Of a stretch of 64,000 bases of DNA, positions 35,860-45,325 are shown piece by piece. The notes beneath the pieces are model-generated. The model did not search any database. It saw only the letters and a list, made by a program, of their open reading frames with translations, and was not told where the DNA came from. Source of the stretch: Astragalus membranaceus. Lineage: Eukaryota > Streptophyta > Magnoliopsida > Fabales > Fabaceae. Each line of letters opens with the position of its first letter. Position 1 is the first letter of the stretch. The position numbers and the translations under genes are program-made. The DNA lies in NCBI GenBank assembly GCA_039519185.1, contig CM076847.1:27711251-27775250 (forward strand). Reading direction: 5' to 3'.

Positions 35860-36391
35860 ATCTTACAATTTGATTCTCCCTTGTGTTTAGAACACTATGA
35901 TTTAAGGGAGAAGATTGTAAGATAGGATTCAACTTTGTTCATGAATTTTTCATGTTTAATATTTTTTTTTTATTTTATTTTAGTTATTATTTGTTGATGA
36001 TCTAGCCATATGAGTCTCCACTAGTGCCTAGTGCACTTTGATTTAAGTGGAGGAGATGGTTAGAAGGGATTCTACTTTATTTAGATGCTCTCTAATTTTC
36101 ATATGATAATTTGCTAAACTAGCTTACTTGTTCATGTATCTTTACCCTAATCTAGTCCATTAGTTCACATGTTCCTTTAATTGGTTTTGGTTAGTTGTTG
36201 ATGATTTAGCTATGTGAGTCTCCACTAGTGCCTAGTGCACTTTGATTTAAGTGGAGAGGATAGCTAGAGAAGATTCAACTTTCTCTTTTCGGTTTATGTG
36301 TTCTACTTTACTCATTGCTAGATGTTGATGATGGGGTAAGTGGATTTTCACTTGTGCCCATGGCACTTCAATCTAAGTGAAAAGATTACTC
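35860..36391 (+). other. Array A: four nested three-tier stem-loops in R-U5
   Basis: Each unit has an outer stem, a middle stem and an inner hairpin, separated by spacers of near-constant size. Unit 1 (35860-35923): ATCTTACAAT/ATTGTAAGAT, CTCCCTT/AAGGGAG, GTGTT/AACAC. Unit 2 (36002-36063): CTAGCCAT/ATGGTTAG, CTCCACT/AGTGGAG, AGTGC/GCACT. Unit 3 (36206-36267): TTAGCTAT/ATAGCTAG with the same middle and inner stems as unit 2. Unit 4 (36334-36391): GGGTAA/TTACTC, TTTCACTT/AAGTGAAA, GTGCC/GGCAC. Every tier changes between units but stays paired, with a few G-U pairs. Each is preceded by gatgat. The 3' LTR copy is 52225-52755. Confidence 0.75.
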
Positions 36392-36984
36392 TATATGATT
36401 CAATTTTGTTTAATGCTTAAAGTGTAGGGTTATGCCTTATGTTCCTCTTGTATGCTAACTTATAAGGTTTTAGTATGAAATCGAAAATGAATTAATGCTT
36501 AAGATGCTTCGGCCAAGAGATAAAAAAATAATAATAGGGTTCATGTGTTGCTTGAATATTTGATGACTTGTAAGAATAACTTGATTTGGGGCTAGTTTGT
36601 TCTTTGGGTTTGAGGGCGAAATTTAGGGTTCCATGTTTTTTTTATTTTATTTTATTTATTCTTTTAATTGTTATGTTGAATAAAGGCATGTATTAATTTG
36701 ATGTTTGTATAGTAATCTCATGTGTAGAATAGGGTTGCATCTTGTGATGTTTTTATGTGCTAGCTTGTGAATTCTAGTATGAAATTGATTTGATTTTTGC
36801 ATGAGGAACATTCGGCCAAGGGCCATATTTTGTGCATATGTTGTGTTTGAAATTTTACCCCTTTGATCTATTTTGAGTAAAATAAAATTAGGTCATTGTT
36901 GTTCTTAGCTTTTTACCCTTTTGCATTTCGTTAAAACTTTCTTTTCTCTTTCATATAACTATTTTCTAAAACATAAGTTATTAG

Positions 36985-37474
36985 TGATAATCACCCATAA
37001 CCTTGGTTAGTTTGATTATCATGAACGCTTTCAATTTTCAAAAACATCCTTTTAAACATAAGTTATTAGTGATAATCACTCATAACCTTGGTTAGTTTGA
37101 TTATCATGAACACTTCGTTTCAAAACAATTGAAAACCTTTTTCGCAATCATAAAGCAAATCTTTTCATAAAACAAACAAAAATTATTTTCAAACCCATTG
37201 TTACTAATGGCTAATCAGAACTTTGGTTCGTCTAGTCATTGGTATCAATGGCTTTTCACAAAAAGAACAACAAAGTGGTGATCATCCATAACTTTGGTTA
37301 GTTTGATCATTTGCGCCAATTAACTTTTTTTCGAAAACCATTTTCAAAAGGTCAAATAAAAATGAGTCTTTACTAATGGTCAATCAGAACCTTGGTTCGT
37401 CTGACCAATGGTATTGACTCTCATTTTCAAGAGTACTTAGCCGTGATTACCCATAACTTTGGTTAGTTTAATCA
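36985..37474 (+). other. Array B: six stem-loops with identical 19-base loops
   Basis: Units at 36985-37021, 37070-37106, 37203-37243, 37275-37313, 37372-37412 and 37444-37474 each have exactly 19 bases between arms. The loops are of two related types, cccataaccttggttagtt and atcagaaccttggttcgtc. Stems differ: TGATAATCA/TGATTATCA twice, ACTAATGGCTA/TAGTCATTGGT with G-U pairs, TGATCA/TGATCA, TGGTCA/TGACCA and TGATTA/TAATCA. The 3' LTR copy lies at 53349-53838. Confidence 0.75.
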
Positions 37475-37549
37475 TTCGTTAAGTGTTCGTCCTATTTCGA
37501 AAATTCACTAAAAAAAAGGATAAAAAACAAAAACCCTTTTCATAACAAA

Positions 37550-37990
37550 GAAGAACTACGTAGCTTTGAGTTCTCCATCGCACCAGGAGATACGTAGGAG
37601 CGGGTCATGTCCCGTCAAGCACTTTTTTTCCAAAAAACTTTCTTTCCCTTCTCTATAATAAACAAAATTTTCATTAAGTCCTTTTTCAATGCATTTTCTA
37701 ATAAAGAAATGAATAGGCAAATTAGGTATGTTTTCCAAATCAAACGTTGAAATCACACCTTTTAGTTAGAGGTTCCCTTTTGGTAGAAAGGACATGTGAG
37801 GTGCTAATACCTTCCTCATTTGTAATCGACCCCCGAACCTATGTCTCTAGTTTTCAAAGACCACCCGCCTTTTTGTAAAAGACTTTTTTTTCTAATGTTT
37901 TGGTCTAAAAACTAAAATATTGGTGGCGGCTTCACAATTTTCTACGTTGTACATTGAAGAACCCTAAACGGGATTTTTCGGGGTGCAACA
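37550..37990 (+). repeat. Conserved LTR tail shared by Ogre families
   Basis: The blocks agaactacgtagctttgag, ggagatacgtaggagc, gtgctaataccttcctca with cgacccccgaacc, aatattggtggcg, and gggatttttcgg just before the LTR end recur at 60600-60969 and, reversed, at 9910-10370. The families are otherwise diverged, so this part of U5 is under constraint. Confidence 0.8.
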
Positions 37991-37992
37991 GC

Positions 37993-38010
37993 TGGCGACT
38001 TCACTGGGAA
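37993..38010 (+). other. Primer binding site of the young Ogre element
   Basis: TGGCGACTTCACTGGGAA lies two bases after the LTR. The second Ogre has TGGCGACTCCACTGGGG in the same place. Ogre elements are reported to use tRNA-Arg as primer; that tRNA assignment is from knowledge of the lineage and was not checked here. Confidence 0.85.
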
Positions 38011-39060
38011 CCTTTTTTTTTCCAAAAAAGACGAGGGTCAAGCCTAACTAACTAAAACGTGTGGTTCAATGTATTGTGATTTGATTAATATCTTGTTTGC
38101 CTTTCTTTCTTATAATTAATTGTAAGCATAGGTATTTGTCTTCTTCTACTCCTCTTCTTTTATTTGCTTATGCTCATACATTCTTCCAATCCCCATGACC
38201 CCTTCTCCTTTGCTCCCTTTTCTTTAGTAAGTGCATGCATTTCCCCATATTCTCTCATGTCCCCTCTTCTTGGCTCCTCTTCTAAAGGTAAGCAATATCC
38301 TTGTTTGTAGGTATCTTAGGAATGAACCCTAGGGTAGGCAACTGGATATTGATTGCTGTTTTCTGGACTGGTCTGGTTTTCATTTGCAGGTGGGGTAGTG
38401 CTAGGGAAAATGCCCTTGACACACACTACACTTGTGCTTTATGATTACATATTCCGAGTGGGACCATAACCCAGGTCTGCGAAATTAGGAGAGTGGATTC
38501 GAGTAGTGAGAGCCCATCAGGACCTTTGTCCGTTTGGCTACTTGCGAAAGATTCAACCAGAGTTGTGCTCTTTCATGATGCCTCACACCTAGCAGTTTGC
38601 TGCATTTGTGGGGAGTTTTGTGAAAGAGACTGTGGCTCTGGTGGCCTTGTGAGGGAGTGAATAGAGCCATATGGGAGGATTACCCTTTAAATTGCCCTAG
38701 ATCGTAGGTCTCACCTCTTTTTTAGGTCACAAGGGCTTTTCCAAATTGTGTGTTGCATTATCCCATTTAGCCAAGTTCTTTTCTTTCATTGATTTTCGAA
38801 AAAACAACAAAATATTTTCCCTTTCTTTCATAAATACCCATATGAGGTGGCATATGGTGTGAAATTTTCAAATTACCACCTGTAAATACCCTTATGCAAA
38901 AATACAAAAAACACCATTGCATCATTACATCATTACATCATCTGCATCACCTGCATTAAATAAAATCCAATTTAGAAAATCATTTGTCATGCATCCAAGT
39001 TGTTTGCCGGGATTTTAAAGTAACTTGGAATTTTGTCCTAGGCGGGAAAGATAAAGCAAC
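38011..39060 (+). other. Untranslated leader of the young Ogre element
   Basis: No long open frame. The block at 38450-38680 (cccaggtctgc ... caaccagagttgtgctcttt ... gtgagggagtgaatagagcc) matches 61225-61440 of the second Ogre, so it is a conserved leader segment. It contains a stem-loop at 38511-38539 whose loop, catcaggacctttgtccg, resembles the loops of array B. Such leaders usually carry packaging and dimerisation signals; that function is inferred. Confidence 0.6.
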
Positions 39061-41091
39061 ATGGGATCAAGAAGCGAGATTGTACTTAATTCAAGGTTCC
39101 CGATCGTCAAGAAAATAGATGTAGAGAGTTTGAAAAAGTTTGTTTCCTTGATGGAGTCAGAAGAGAGAGATCTATTCCAGAAGGCTTATGGTAACCTCTT
39201 CAGATTGTTGCACTTAGATGTCCAAGAGAGTGCTATTATGGCCCTCAGCCAATTCTATGATCCAGACCTTCGATGTTTCATCTTCAAAGACTTTCAGTTA
39301 TCACCAACTCTCGAAGAATATGAACAGATTCTAGGGTTTTCAAAGTCAGGGTTAGCACCTTACCAGTATCAGAAACATCAGTACTCAGACCAGAGACTTT
39401 CCTTGTTGTTACAAGTCAGTGTGAAGGAATTAGGGCTTCAGAAGGAAAAGAAGAACCGTATCAGGGGTTTCCCGCTAAGCTACTTCGAGGGTTTGTTGAA
39501 AGGTCATGCTCAGAATGTGAAGTGGGGTCCTTTCAAGCAGCTGCTAGCCCTAACTATTTTTGGGATAGTTCTTTTCCCTTCGGTCGAGAAGTTTATTGAT
39601 GAGACCGCTATTGGGCTTTTTCTAGCATTCATAAGTAAAGAAAATTCGATCAACCCCGTGCCAGCAATTCTTGCAGATACCTACTATTCATTCACTCATC
39701 ACCGTGTGTTAGGAAAGAAGAAGGTTGCTTGTTCTTTCCATGTTCTCTACACCTGGTTCCTCAACCATGTTGTCTCTCATAAGACGAAAGCTGCAGACTT
39801 ACTAGAGTATGCCTTGTGTTGCGAGGTAGAAGCTAGAAGTGCACAAGAATGGGCGCACACTTTAGAGAATCTCAGTGCTCTCAAAGTCTGTTGGTTCAAT
39901 CGTTCGTGTTGGGAAAATAGACCTTCAATATTGTTCCGGTGTGGCAATTTCCAGAATGTACCCTTAATGGGAACTCAGGGCATTATCAATTATAATCCTT
40001 CTCTTACCATCAGGCAGCTTGGGTATCCCATGAAGAATGCACCCGCTGAAGACATGGTGGCCCCGATTTTTCTCGATAATGAAGGCTCAAAGAACCAAGG
40101 CTTTCTCCAGAAAATTTCAAAGGCTTGGGAGGGTTTGGTTTACAAGAATGAAGAGGAGATCACAAAGAGAACGGGTAATGTTGCTTTCTACCAATGGTTC
40201 CACCAAAGAATTCAAAATGTTGGTCTGCCTCGTCAGAACCCAGTGTCAGTTGAGAAAGAGGTCCCAGAGCTCCACGTTCCAAGACCCGAAGAGCTAAGTG
40301 AGGTCAAGTCTGCCTTATCCAAAGCAGAGGAAGACAAAAAGGCACTGCAGGCAGAGTTGGAAAAGGTAACCCTGCAAAAGAAGAAGTTGGAGAAAGAGAA
40401 TGAAATTAAGACGATGGCTATTGAGGAGAGTGTTCAGCAATTCCAAGCAGAAAAGAAGAGTAAGCTAGAGGCTCAGAAATATCTGCAGGGGGCTAGGGAT
40501 GAACTCCAAAGGTACAAGCAAAAAACGAGAAAAGCCCTTGAAGAAGCCAGAGAGTGGAAGATGGTGGCAAGTGAGCCCAAACGAGAATCTCGCTTGGTGG
40601 TGGAGTTGAAGAATCAGCTGAAGAGCCTTGAACACGAAAGAAACTCCATTGGGTATGCTCTTAAGGAATATCAAGAAATGTTGGGGTATGAGCAAGAACG
40701 ATCTGATGAGCTGAAAAGGCATTGCCGGTACTTAGAAGAGTCCTATATGCTGATGCGAGCTGAGAGTCAGCACTGGGAGCAGCGTTTCTTAGCTCTAATT
40801 GGCAAAATAGAAGAACAAGAGATTGTTAGAGAGCTAAGAGACGAGATTCAGCTGTGGAAGGGTAAGTTTTCAAGGTTGGCATGGCTAGCTAATCAGGCCG
40901 TAAAAGATGTTCCCAGAAGGCTAAGAAGGGCAGAAGCCGAGATGCTTCCCTTCAATACCCCGGTGCGTGTGTACGAATTTGTTAATTTTTGCAAAGCCCT
41001 GACCGAGGAGCTCATGGAGAAGGCCGAGGGAGCCGCTGCCGCAAGCAAGGAAAGAGAGAAGAAAAGAAAGTTGAAGGCCATATGTCAGTAG
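39061..41091 (+). CDS. Ogre ORF1 protein
   Basis: A 676-residue protein starts at an ATG shortly after the leader and lies upstream of gag, the position of ORF1 in Ogre elements. Its function is unknown. The N-terminal 390 residues form a globular part with DPDLRCFIFKDFQLSPTLEE and YEQILGF, resembling the plant domain DUF7745 that is found in retroelement proteins (assignment from memory of the family). From about residue 405 to 600 the sequence is a long charged heptad-rich coiled coil (SALSKAEEDKKALQAELEKV onward), followed by a basic tail ending KEREKKRKLKAICQ. No membrane segment or zinc finger. The coiled coil suggests oligomerisation. The frame is intact and separated from gag by about 400 non-coding bases. 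Confidence 0.85.
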   Translation: MGSRSEIVLNSRFPIVKKIDVESLKKFVSLMESEERDLFQKAYGNLFRLLHLDVQESAIMALSQFYDPDLRCFIFKDFQLSPTLEEYEQILGFSKSGLAPYQYQKHQYSDQRLSLLLQVSVKELGLQKEKKNRIRGFPLSYFEGLLKGHAQNVKWGPFKQLLALTIFGIVLFPSVEKFIDETAIGLFLAFISKENSINPVPAILADTYYSFTHHRVLGKKKVACSFHVLYTWFLNHVVSHKTKAADLLEYALCCEVEARSAQEWAHTLENLSALKVCWFNRSCWENRPSILFRCGNFQNVPLMGTQGIINYNPSLTIRQLGYPMKNAPAEDMVAPIFLDNEGSKNQGFLQKISKAWEGLVYKNEEEITKRTGNVAFYQWFHQRIQNVGLPRQNPVSVEKEVPELHVPRPEELSEVKSALSKAEEDKKALQAELEKVTLQKKKLEKENEIKTMAIEESVQQFQAEKKSKLEAQKYLQGARDELQRYKQKTRKALEEAREWKMVASEPKRESRLVVELKNQLKSLEHERNSIGYALKEYQEMLGYEQERSDELKRHCRYLEESYMLMRAESQHWEQRFLALIGKIEEQEIVRELRDEIQLWKGKFSRLAWLANQAVKDVPRRLRRAEAEMLPFNTPVRVYEFVNFCKALTEELMEKAEGAAAASKEREKKRKLKAICQ

Positions 41092-41510
41092 ATCTCAGTA
41101 CATTGTAATTTTCTTCTTAGAATGTTCACTAGGAAAGTGTAATTTTTCTTTTCTTAAAGAATGTTCTATTTTCCTTTTCGAAGCATTGTATTACAGACTC
41201 AAGGATATTGTATCTTGCTCTTCTATTGAAATAACTAAAGTTATGATGCTTGAATGAAGTACGCTCATCCCGCTTGTTGATCCCAGTCACGCTATGTTCT
41301 TAAGAAAAAATATTTGAATCTACACTTATGACAAGAGCAAGTTGCACTGTAACTCCCGGCAATAAACAACAAATAACATAAAAATAAAGGGTCATCTGCA
41401 TTGCATTGCATTCATTAATTCTCTCCTTCATTTAATAAGAATGGTTTCAAACAGAAAAAGGCAAGCTGGTTCGTCCGCACCGTTACTTCACTCGTTTGCA
41501 AGCAAGACTG
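41092..41510 (+). other. Spacer between ORF1 and gag-pro
   Basis: AT-rich, no frame, with tttcttcttag-like and other pyrimidine tracts that might serve as splice acceptors for a subgenomic gag RNA. At 41460-41510 the sequence caagctggt...cgttact...actcgtttgcaagc is conserved with 61908-61960 of the second Ogre. Confidence 0.5.
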
Positions 41511-44500
41511 ATGGCGTCCAACGGAGACAATTTGAGTCAGGATGAAGTGGTGATAGAGATCCTCAATCCTGAGCAGCTGGCTCAGGAAAATCAGGCTCTA
41601 AAAACAAAGATGGCAGCCATGGAAGCTCAAATGGCTGAGGTAATGAATATGCTGCAGAATTTGGGAAGTGGGGCCGCTGCTGGGGCCGCCGCTGTAGTGA
41701 ATCCAGAAGGGGTCGTCACCTTTGTCCCTCCACCTGTATCAGCGGAAGTCGTGACTGTTTATCCTCTTTCCAGGCCAGAAGTTAGTCATTCTCCGGGCAC
41801 AAGCAGTCAAGGGCCACCAAATGCACAAATATACCCTTGGGGGATGCCCATAAATTATACACCGTCCTTCGCTGAAGCCATTCCTTTGGCGACAAGTCAG
41901 CCTGCTGTGGTTACTTCTGTTGGAACTACGGGTGTGCCGCACATTCACATCCCAAGTCCCAGTGTTGTACCACCAAGAAGTTTTCCTGCTCTTGCTCCGG
42001 AGATTGCTGTGAATCCCCCAAGCGCCGCTTACCAAATGGGGAACCCCGCTCAGTATGGGGGTTACTACTTCAGTCCAGGGAGCTATCCTCAGGGCCAGAT
42101 GGTTGAAAGTTCACAGCCGAAAGATAGATATCATTTGCTAGAGGAGCGACTGAGAGCAATGGAAGGGTCAAGTACAAGAGCAAAGGATGCACGAGACTTG
42201 TGTCTTGTCTCAGGAGTTGTTATACCTCCCAAGTTTAAAGCGCCAGATTTTGACAAGTACCGCGGTACCGGATGTCCCTCTAGCCACTTAACAATGTATG
42301 TCAGGAAGATGGCAGCGTATGCCCATGATGATAAAGTACTGATCCATTTCTTCCAAAACAGTCTGACTGGAGCGTCTCTAGACTGGTATATGCAGCTCCA
42401 GCCTTCTGATATCCATAGCTGGAAGGATCTTTCCGAGGCTTTTCTTAAACAATATCAGTACAATATGGATCTTGCCCCTGACAGATCTCAACTGCAACAC
42501 ATGAGCAAAAGTGATAGGGAGTCATTTAAAGAGTACGCTCAGAAGTGGAGAAGTATAGCAGCCCAGGTAAAACCACCATTGACGGAGAAAGAAATGGTGT
42601 ATATGTTCATGGAGACTCTCCCGGGAATGTATTATGAGCGGTTGGTGGGTAGCGTTTCCTCTAATTTTTCTGATATGGTGATCATTGGGGAGCGTTTGGA
42701 ACATGGTTTGCGAAGTGGAAAAATTGCCGGAGGATTTGGCAATTCCGGTGGGCAGAAGAAACCTTTTTTTCCCAAGAAGAAGGAGGGAGAAACTAATGTC
42801 ATCACTGCAGGGGGAGGCCCATCATTCAATTCTCCACAGCAAGCAATGCCCGCTCCAGCTCAGACTCAGCAAGCTAATTCGGGTTATAGAGCCCAAAATT
42901 ATCAAGAAAAGAGACGGGCTAATTTCGATCCAATCCCAATGACTTATACAGATTTGTTCAACCACCTCATCTCGAAGAACTTGATTAAAACTCGTCTCAT
43001 GAAACCCATGCAACCTCCTTTTCCTAGAGGGTACAATGCTGAGGCTACCTGTGCTTTCCATAGTGGTATGGTTGGCCATACAGTGGAGGACTGCAAAGCT
43101 TTTAAGTACGTAGTCCAAGATTTAATTGATGCTAATTGGATTTCTTTCAAGCCAAATAGCCCAAGTACGACTACGAACCCCCTGCCAGGACATGGGATGC
43201 CCTCTGCCAATGCTATAGAGGATTCTGGGAGTCAGATCATGATAAAGAATGTTGAAAGTATCAAGACTCCTAGGGAAGACATATATGCTGAGTTACGTCG
43301 CTGGGGGGTGATTCAGAAAGGCTGTGTGTGTGCTGACCCGGAGTGTGCGGGTGCTTGTGAGGATTTTAAGGTTGTTTTACAAGATTTGATGGACCGCTAT
43401 GTGGTCCGGCTGGAGGTAGTTGAGAAAGAAGAAAATGTGCTCATGCTACAGTTCAATGATGGCAAAGGGACCAGAAAACCAATTGAGATACTATACAATC
43501 CGAAGCCAGCTCAAGCTAGATCTCAGCCGTTGATCATTGAGGTGCCTGCTCCCTTCCCTTACGAGAAAAACAGTGCAGTACCGTGGAAGTACAGCAACTT
43601 GCCTCCAGTGGAAAATTCTCCAAGTGCTTCTGTTGTTACTAACATCACTGGGGCAAGTGGGATGACTAGAAGTGGCCGCATGTATATTCCCAAGGTCACC
43701 CAGGCTGAGTCATCTAAAGCGGTTGAAGACAGGGCACGAAAGGGGAAAGACAAAGAAATGGAGAATGCCCAGAAAGAAAAGGTGGCAGAGCAAGAAAAGG
43801 ATGAGTTCTTGAAAATTGTAAGACAAAGTGATTACAAGGTAGTTGATCAAATGAGCCAGACCCCTGCGAAGATTTCTATGATGTCATTGCTGTTGAGCTC
43901 AGAAGCACATAGGGCTGCCCTGATGAAAGTGCTGAACGGGGCTCATGTTGCTCAAAACATCTCTGTGGGTCAATTTGATGAGGTGGTGGGGAATATTATG
44001 GCTGCAAACCATGTAACCTTTGCCGATGATGAACTTCCCCCAGAAGGGAGGAAACACAATTTAGCCCTCCATATCTCTGTCAAATGTGGGGACTTTGTGT
44101 TGGCCCGTGTGCTAATTGATAATGGCTCTTCTCTGAACGTTATGCCGAAGTCTACTTTGAACAAGTTGGATGTGGACTGCTCCTTCATGAAGCCTAGTTC
44201 AACACTGGTAAGGGCATTTGACGGATCAAAGAAGGAAGTAATAGGAGAAGTGGAGTTTCCTATTCAGATTGGGCCAGAGACCTTTTATGTGAATTTTCAA
44301 ATCATGGACATCTCTTCATCTTACAGCTGTTTACTCGGGAGGCCATGGATTCATATGGCCGGGGCTGTTCCTTCCTCTTTGCATCAGAGGGTCAAATTTG
44401 TAGTGGATGATAAGATTGTGGTGGTGTTTGGAGAGGAGGAGATGCTAGTCAACAAGCCTTCTCCCTTTCGCTATGTAGAAGCGGCTGAAGAGTCGCTGGA

Positions 44501-44996
44501 AACTTCTTTTCAGTCCCTTGAGATTGCCAATGCCGTGTTTGAAGGGGGTAAGTTGCTGCCACCTGTAATGAAATTGTCAAAGGATGAGGAGGTGGTCGCA
44601 AAGATCATGATGGCCCAGGGATATCAGTTAGGACGCGGATTGGGAAAAGAAGGACAAGGAATCCGTGCTCCTATTCATTTGAAGGAGAACAAAGATCGTT
44701 TTGGTTTGGGATACTGCCCAACCGAAGCTGAAAGGAAGAAGGTGGCTGAAGAAAGAAGAGGAGGGAGGTTGGCCAAGTTAAGAGGTTGGAACCCAGAGCC
44801 AAAGAGAATTCCTATCTGTGACATTCGCCAAAGCTTTAAGAGTGCAGGGTTGCTGGACCCGGATCAAATCACTGCCATTGAGGATGGTTCAAAAGATGAA
44901 GAAGGCGGCGTCAGCTTGGTCCGTCGTTGTCAGGCGGGTGAAGAGCTCAAGAATTGGGAGGCTGTAGACTTGCCCATCAGTTTTAATTCAAAGTAA
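41511..44996 (+). CDS. Ogre Gag-protease with C-terminal G-patch
   Basis: I choose the ATG at 41511 because the codon at 41496 is TTG; this gives 1161 residues. A coiled-coil-prone N-terminus and a proline-rich linker come first. Then comes the Retrotrans_gag capsid-like core at about residues 250-400 (MYVRKMAAYAHDDKVLIHFF, SFKEYAQKWRSIAAQV). Next is an unusual zinc-knuckle-like motif, C514-x2-H517-x5-H523-x4-C528. An aspartic protease follows, with active-site motif D870-N-G-S and the later LLGRPWIH flap/loop motif near residue 945. Last is a G-patch at about 1030-1070 (GYQLGRGLGKEGQGI), a glycine-rich RNA/helicase-binding domain known from some retroelement and betaretroviral proteases. The stop at 44994 lies inside the intron donor, so unspliced RNA makes Gag-Pro only. 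Confidence 0.93.
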   Translation: MASNGDNLSQDEVVIEILNPEQLAQENQALKTKMAAMEAQMAEVMNMLQNLGSGAAAGAAAVVNPEGVVTFVPPPVSAEVVTVYPLSRPEVSHSPGTSSQGPPNAQIYPWGMPINYTPSFAEAIPLATSQPAVVTSVGTTGVPHIHIPSPSVVPPRSFPALAPEIAVNPPSAAYQMGNPAQYGGYYFSPGSYPQGQMVESSQPKDRYHLLEERLRAMEGSSTRAKDARDLCLVSGVVIPPKFKAPDFDKYRGTGCPSSHLTMYVRKMAAYAHDDKVLIHFFQNSLTGASLDWYMQLQPSDIHSWKDLSEAFLKQYQYNMDLAPDRSQLQHMSKSDRESFKEYAQKWRSIAAQVKPPLTEKEMVYMFMETLPGMYYERLVGSVSSNFSDMVIIGERLEHGLRSGKIAGGFGNSGGQKKPFFPKKKEGETNVITAGGGPSFNSPQQAMPAPAQTQQANSGYRAQNYQEKRRANFDPIPMTYTDLFNHLISKNLIKTRLMKPMQPPFPRGYNAEATCAFHSGMVGHTVEDCKAFKYVVQDLIDANWISFKPNSPSTTTNPLPGHGMPSANAIEDSGSQIMIKNVESIKTPREDIYAELRRWGVIQKGCVCADPECAGACEDFKVVLQDLMDRYVVRLEVVEKEENVLMLQFNDGKGTRKPIEILYNPKPAQARSQPLIIEVPAPFPYEKNSAVPWKYSNLPPVENSPSASVVTNITGASGMTRSGRMYIPKVTQAESSKAVEDRARKGKDKEMENAQKEKVAEQEKDEFLKIVRQSDYKVVDQMSQTPAKISMMSLLLSSEAHRAALMKVLNGAHVAQNISVGQFDEVVGNIMAANHVTFADDELPPEGRKHNLALHISVKCGDFVLARVLIDNGSSLNVMPKSTLNKLDVDCSFMKPSSTLVRAFDGSKKEVIGEVEFPIQIGPETFYVNFQIMDISSSYSCLLGRPWIHMAGAVPSSLHQRVKFVVDDKIVVVFGEEEMLVNKPSPFRYVEAAEESLETSFQSLEIANAVFEGGKLLPPVMKLSKDEEVVAKIMMAQGYQLGRGLGKEGQGIRAPIHLKENKDRFGLGYCPTEAERKKVAEERRGGRLAKLRGWNPEPKRIPICDIRQSFKSAGLLDPDQITAIEDGSKDEEGGVSLVRRCQAGEELKNWEAVDLPISFNSK

Positions 44997-45207
44997 TGAT
45001 TTGTAATGCATTCCTTTAGCTCTGCCCAAGGCTTCAGGATAGTTTGTTAGGGCGGGCATGTTTTTATGTTCAGTGATATCACCATCAATAAAAACGCTTG
45101 TTTGAATTTCATCAATAAAATTTCTTTGTCTTCATTTATTTCTCTTTCTTTTCGCTTTATTTTGTTTGTTTCGCTTTTCATTCTACTTTCTGCTTATACG
45201 CATGCAG
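44993..45207 (+). other. Spliceable intron between gag-pro and pol
   Basis: The donor aa|GTAATG overlaps the gag-pro stop codon. The acceptor is gcatgcag|atcg at 45207. Removing these 215 bases joins gag-pro to the pol frame without a stop, with 39 further codons before the pol ATG at 45326. Splicing of such an intron is established for Ogre elements. The same arrangement, with conserved interior words (ctctgcccaaggc), exists at 63740-63924. Confidence 0.85.
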
Positions 45208-45325
45208 ATCGAAAGTAATTGTTTCTGAAAGTAACAGTGCCAATAAGTCACATTATGATTTTGATCATCCAATTAACCAAACTGAAGGGGGTGTTGAGGA
45301 AAACTGGGAAACTCCTCCGGAACTA

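Larger units (their letters stand above)
34052..37990 (+). repeat. 5' LTR of the young Ogre element
   Basis: Starts TGTCATACCCC and ends GGGGTGCAACA. U3 reaches to about 35250, with a TATA box at 35221. R-U5 contains two stem-loop arrays (35860-36391 and 36985-37474) and a conserved tail at 37550-37990 shared with other Ogre families in this window. By eye it differs from the 3' LTR at 36462, 37316 and 37896, plus A or T run lengths near 34830, 35965 and 37885. Confidence 0.97.

Noticed and set aside
41496..41510. Upstream start for the Ogre gag-pro frame
   Set aside because: The codon at 41496 is TTG. The ATG at 41511 aligns with the ancestral start of the second Ogre.
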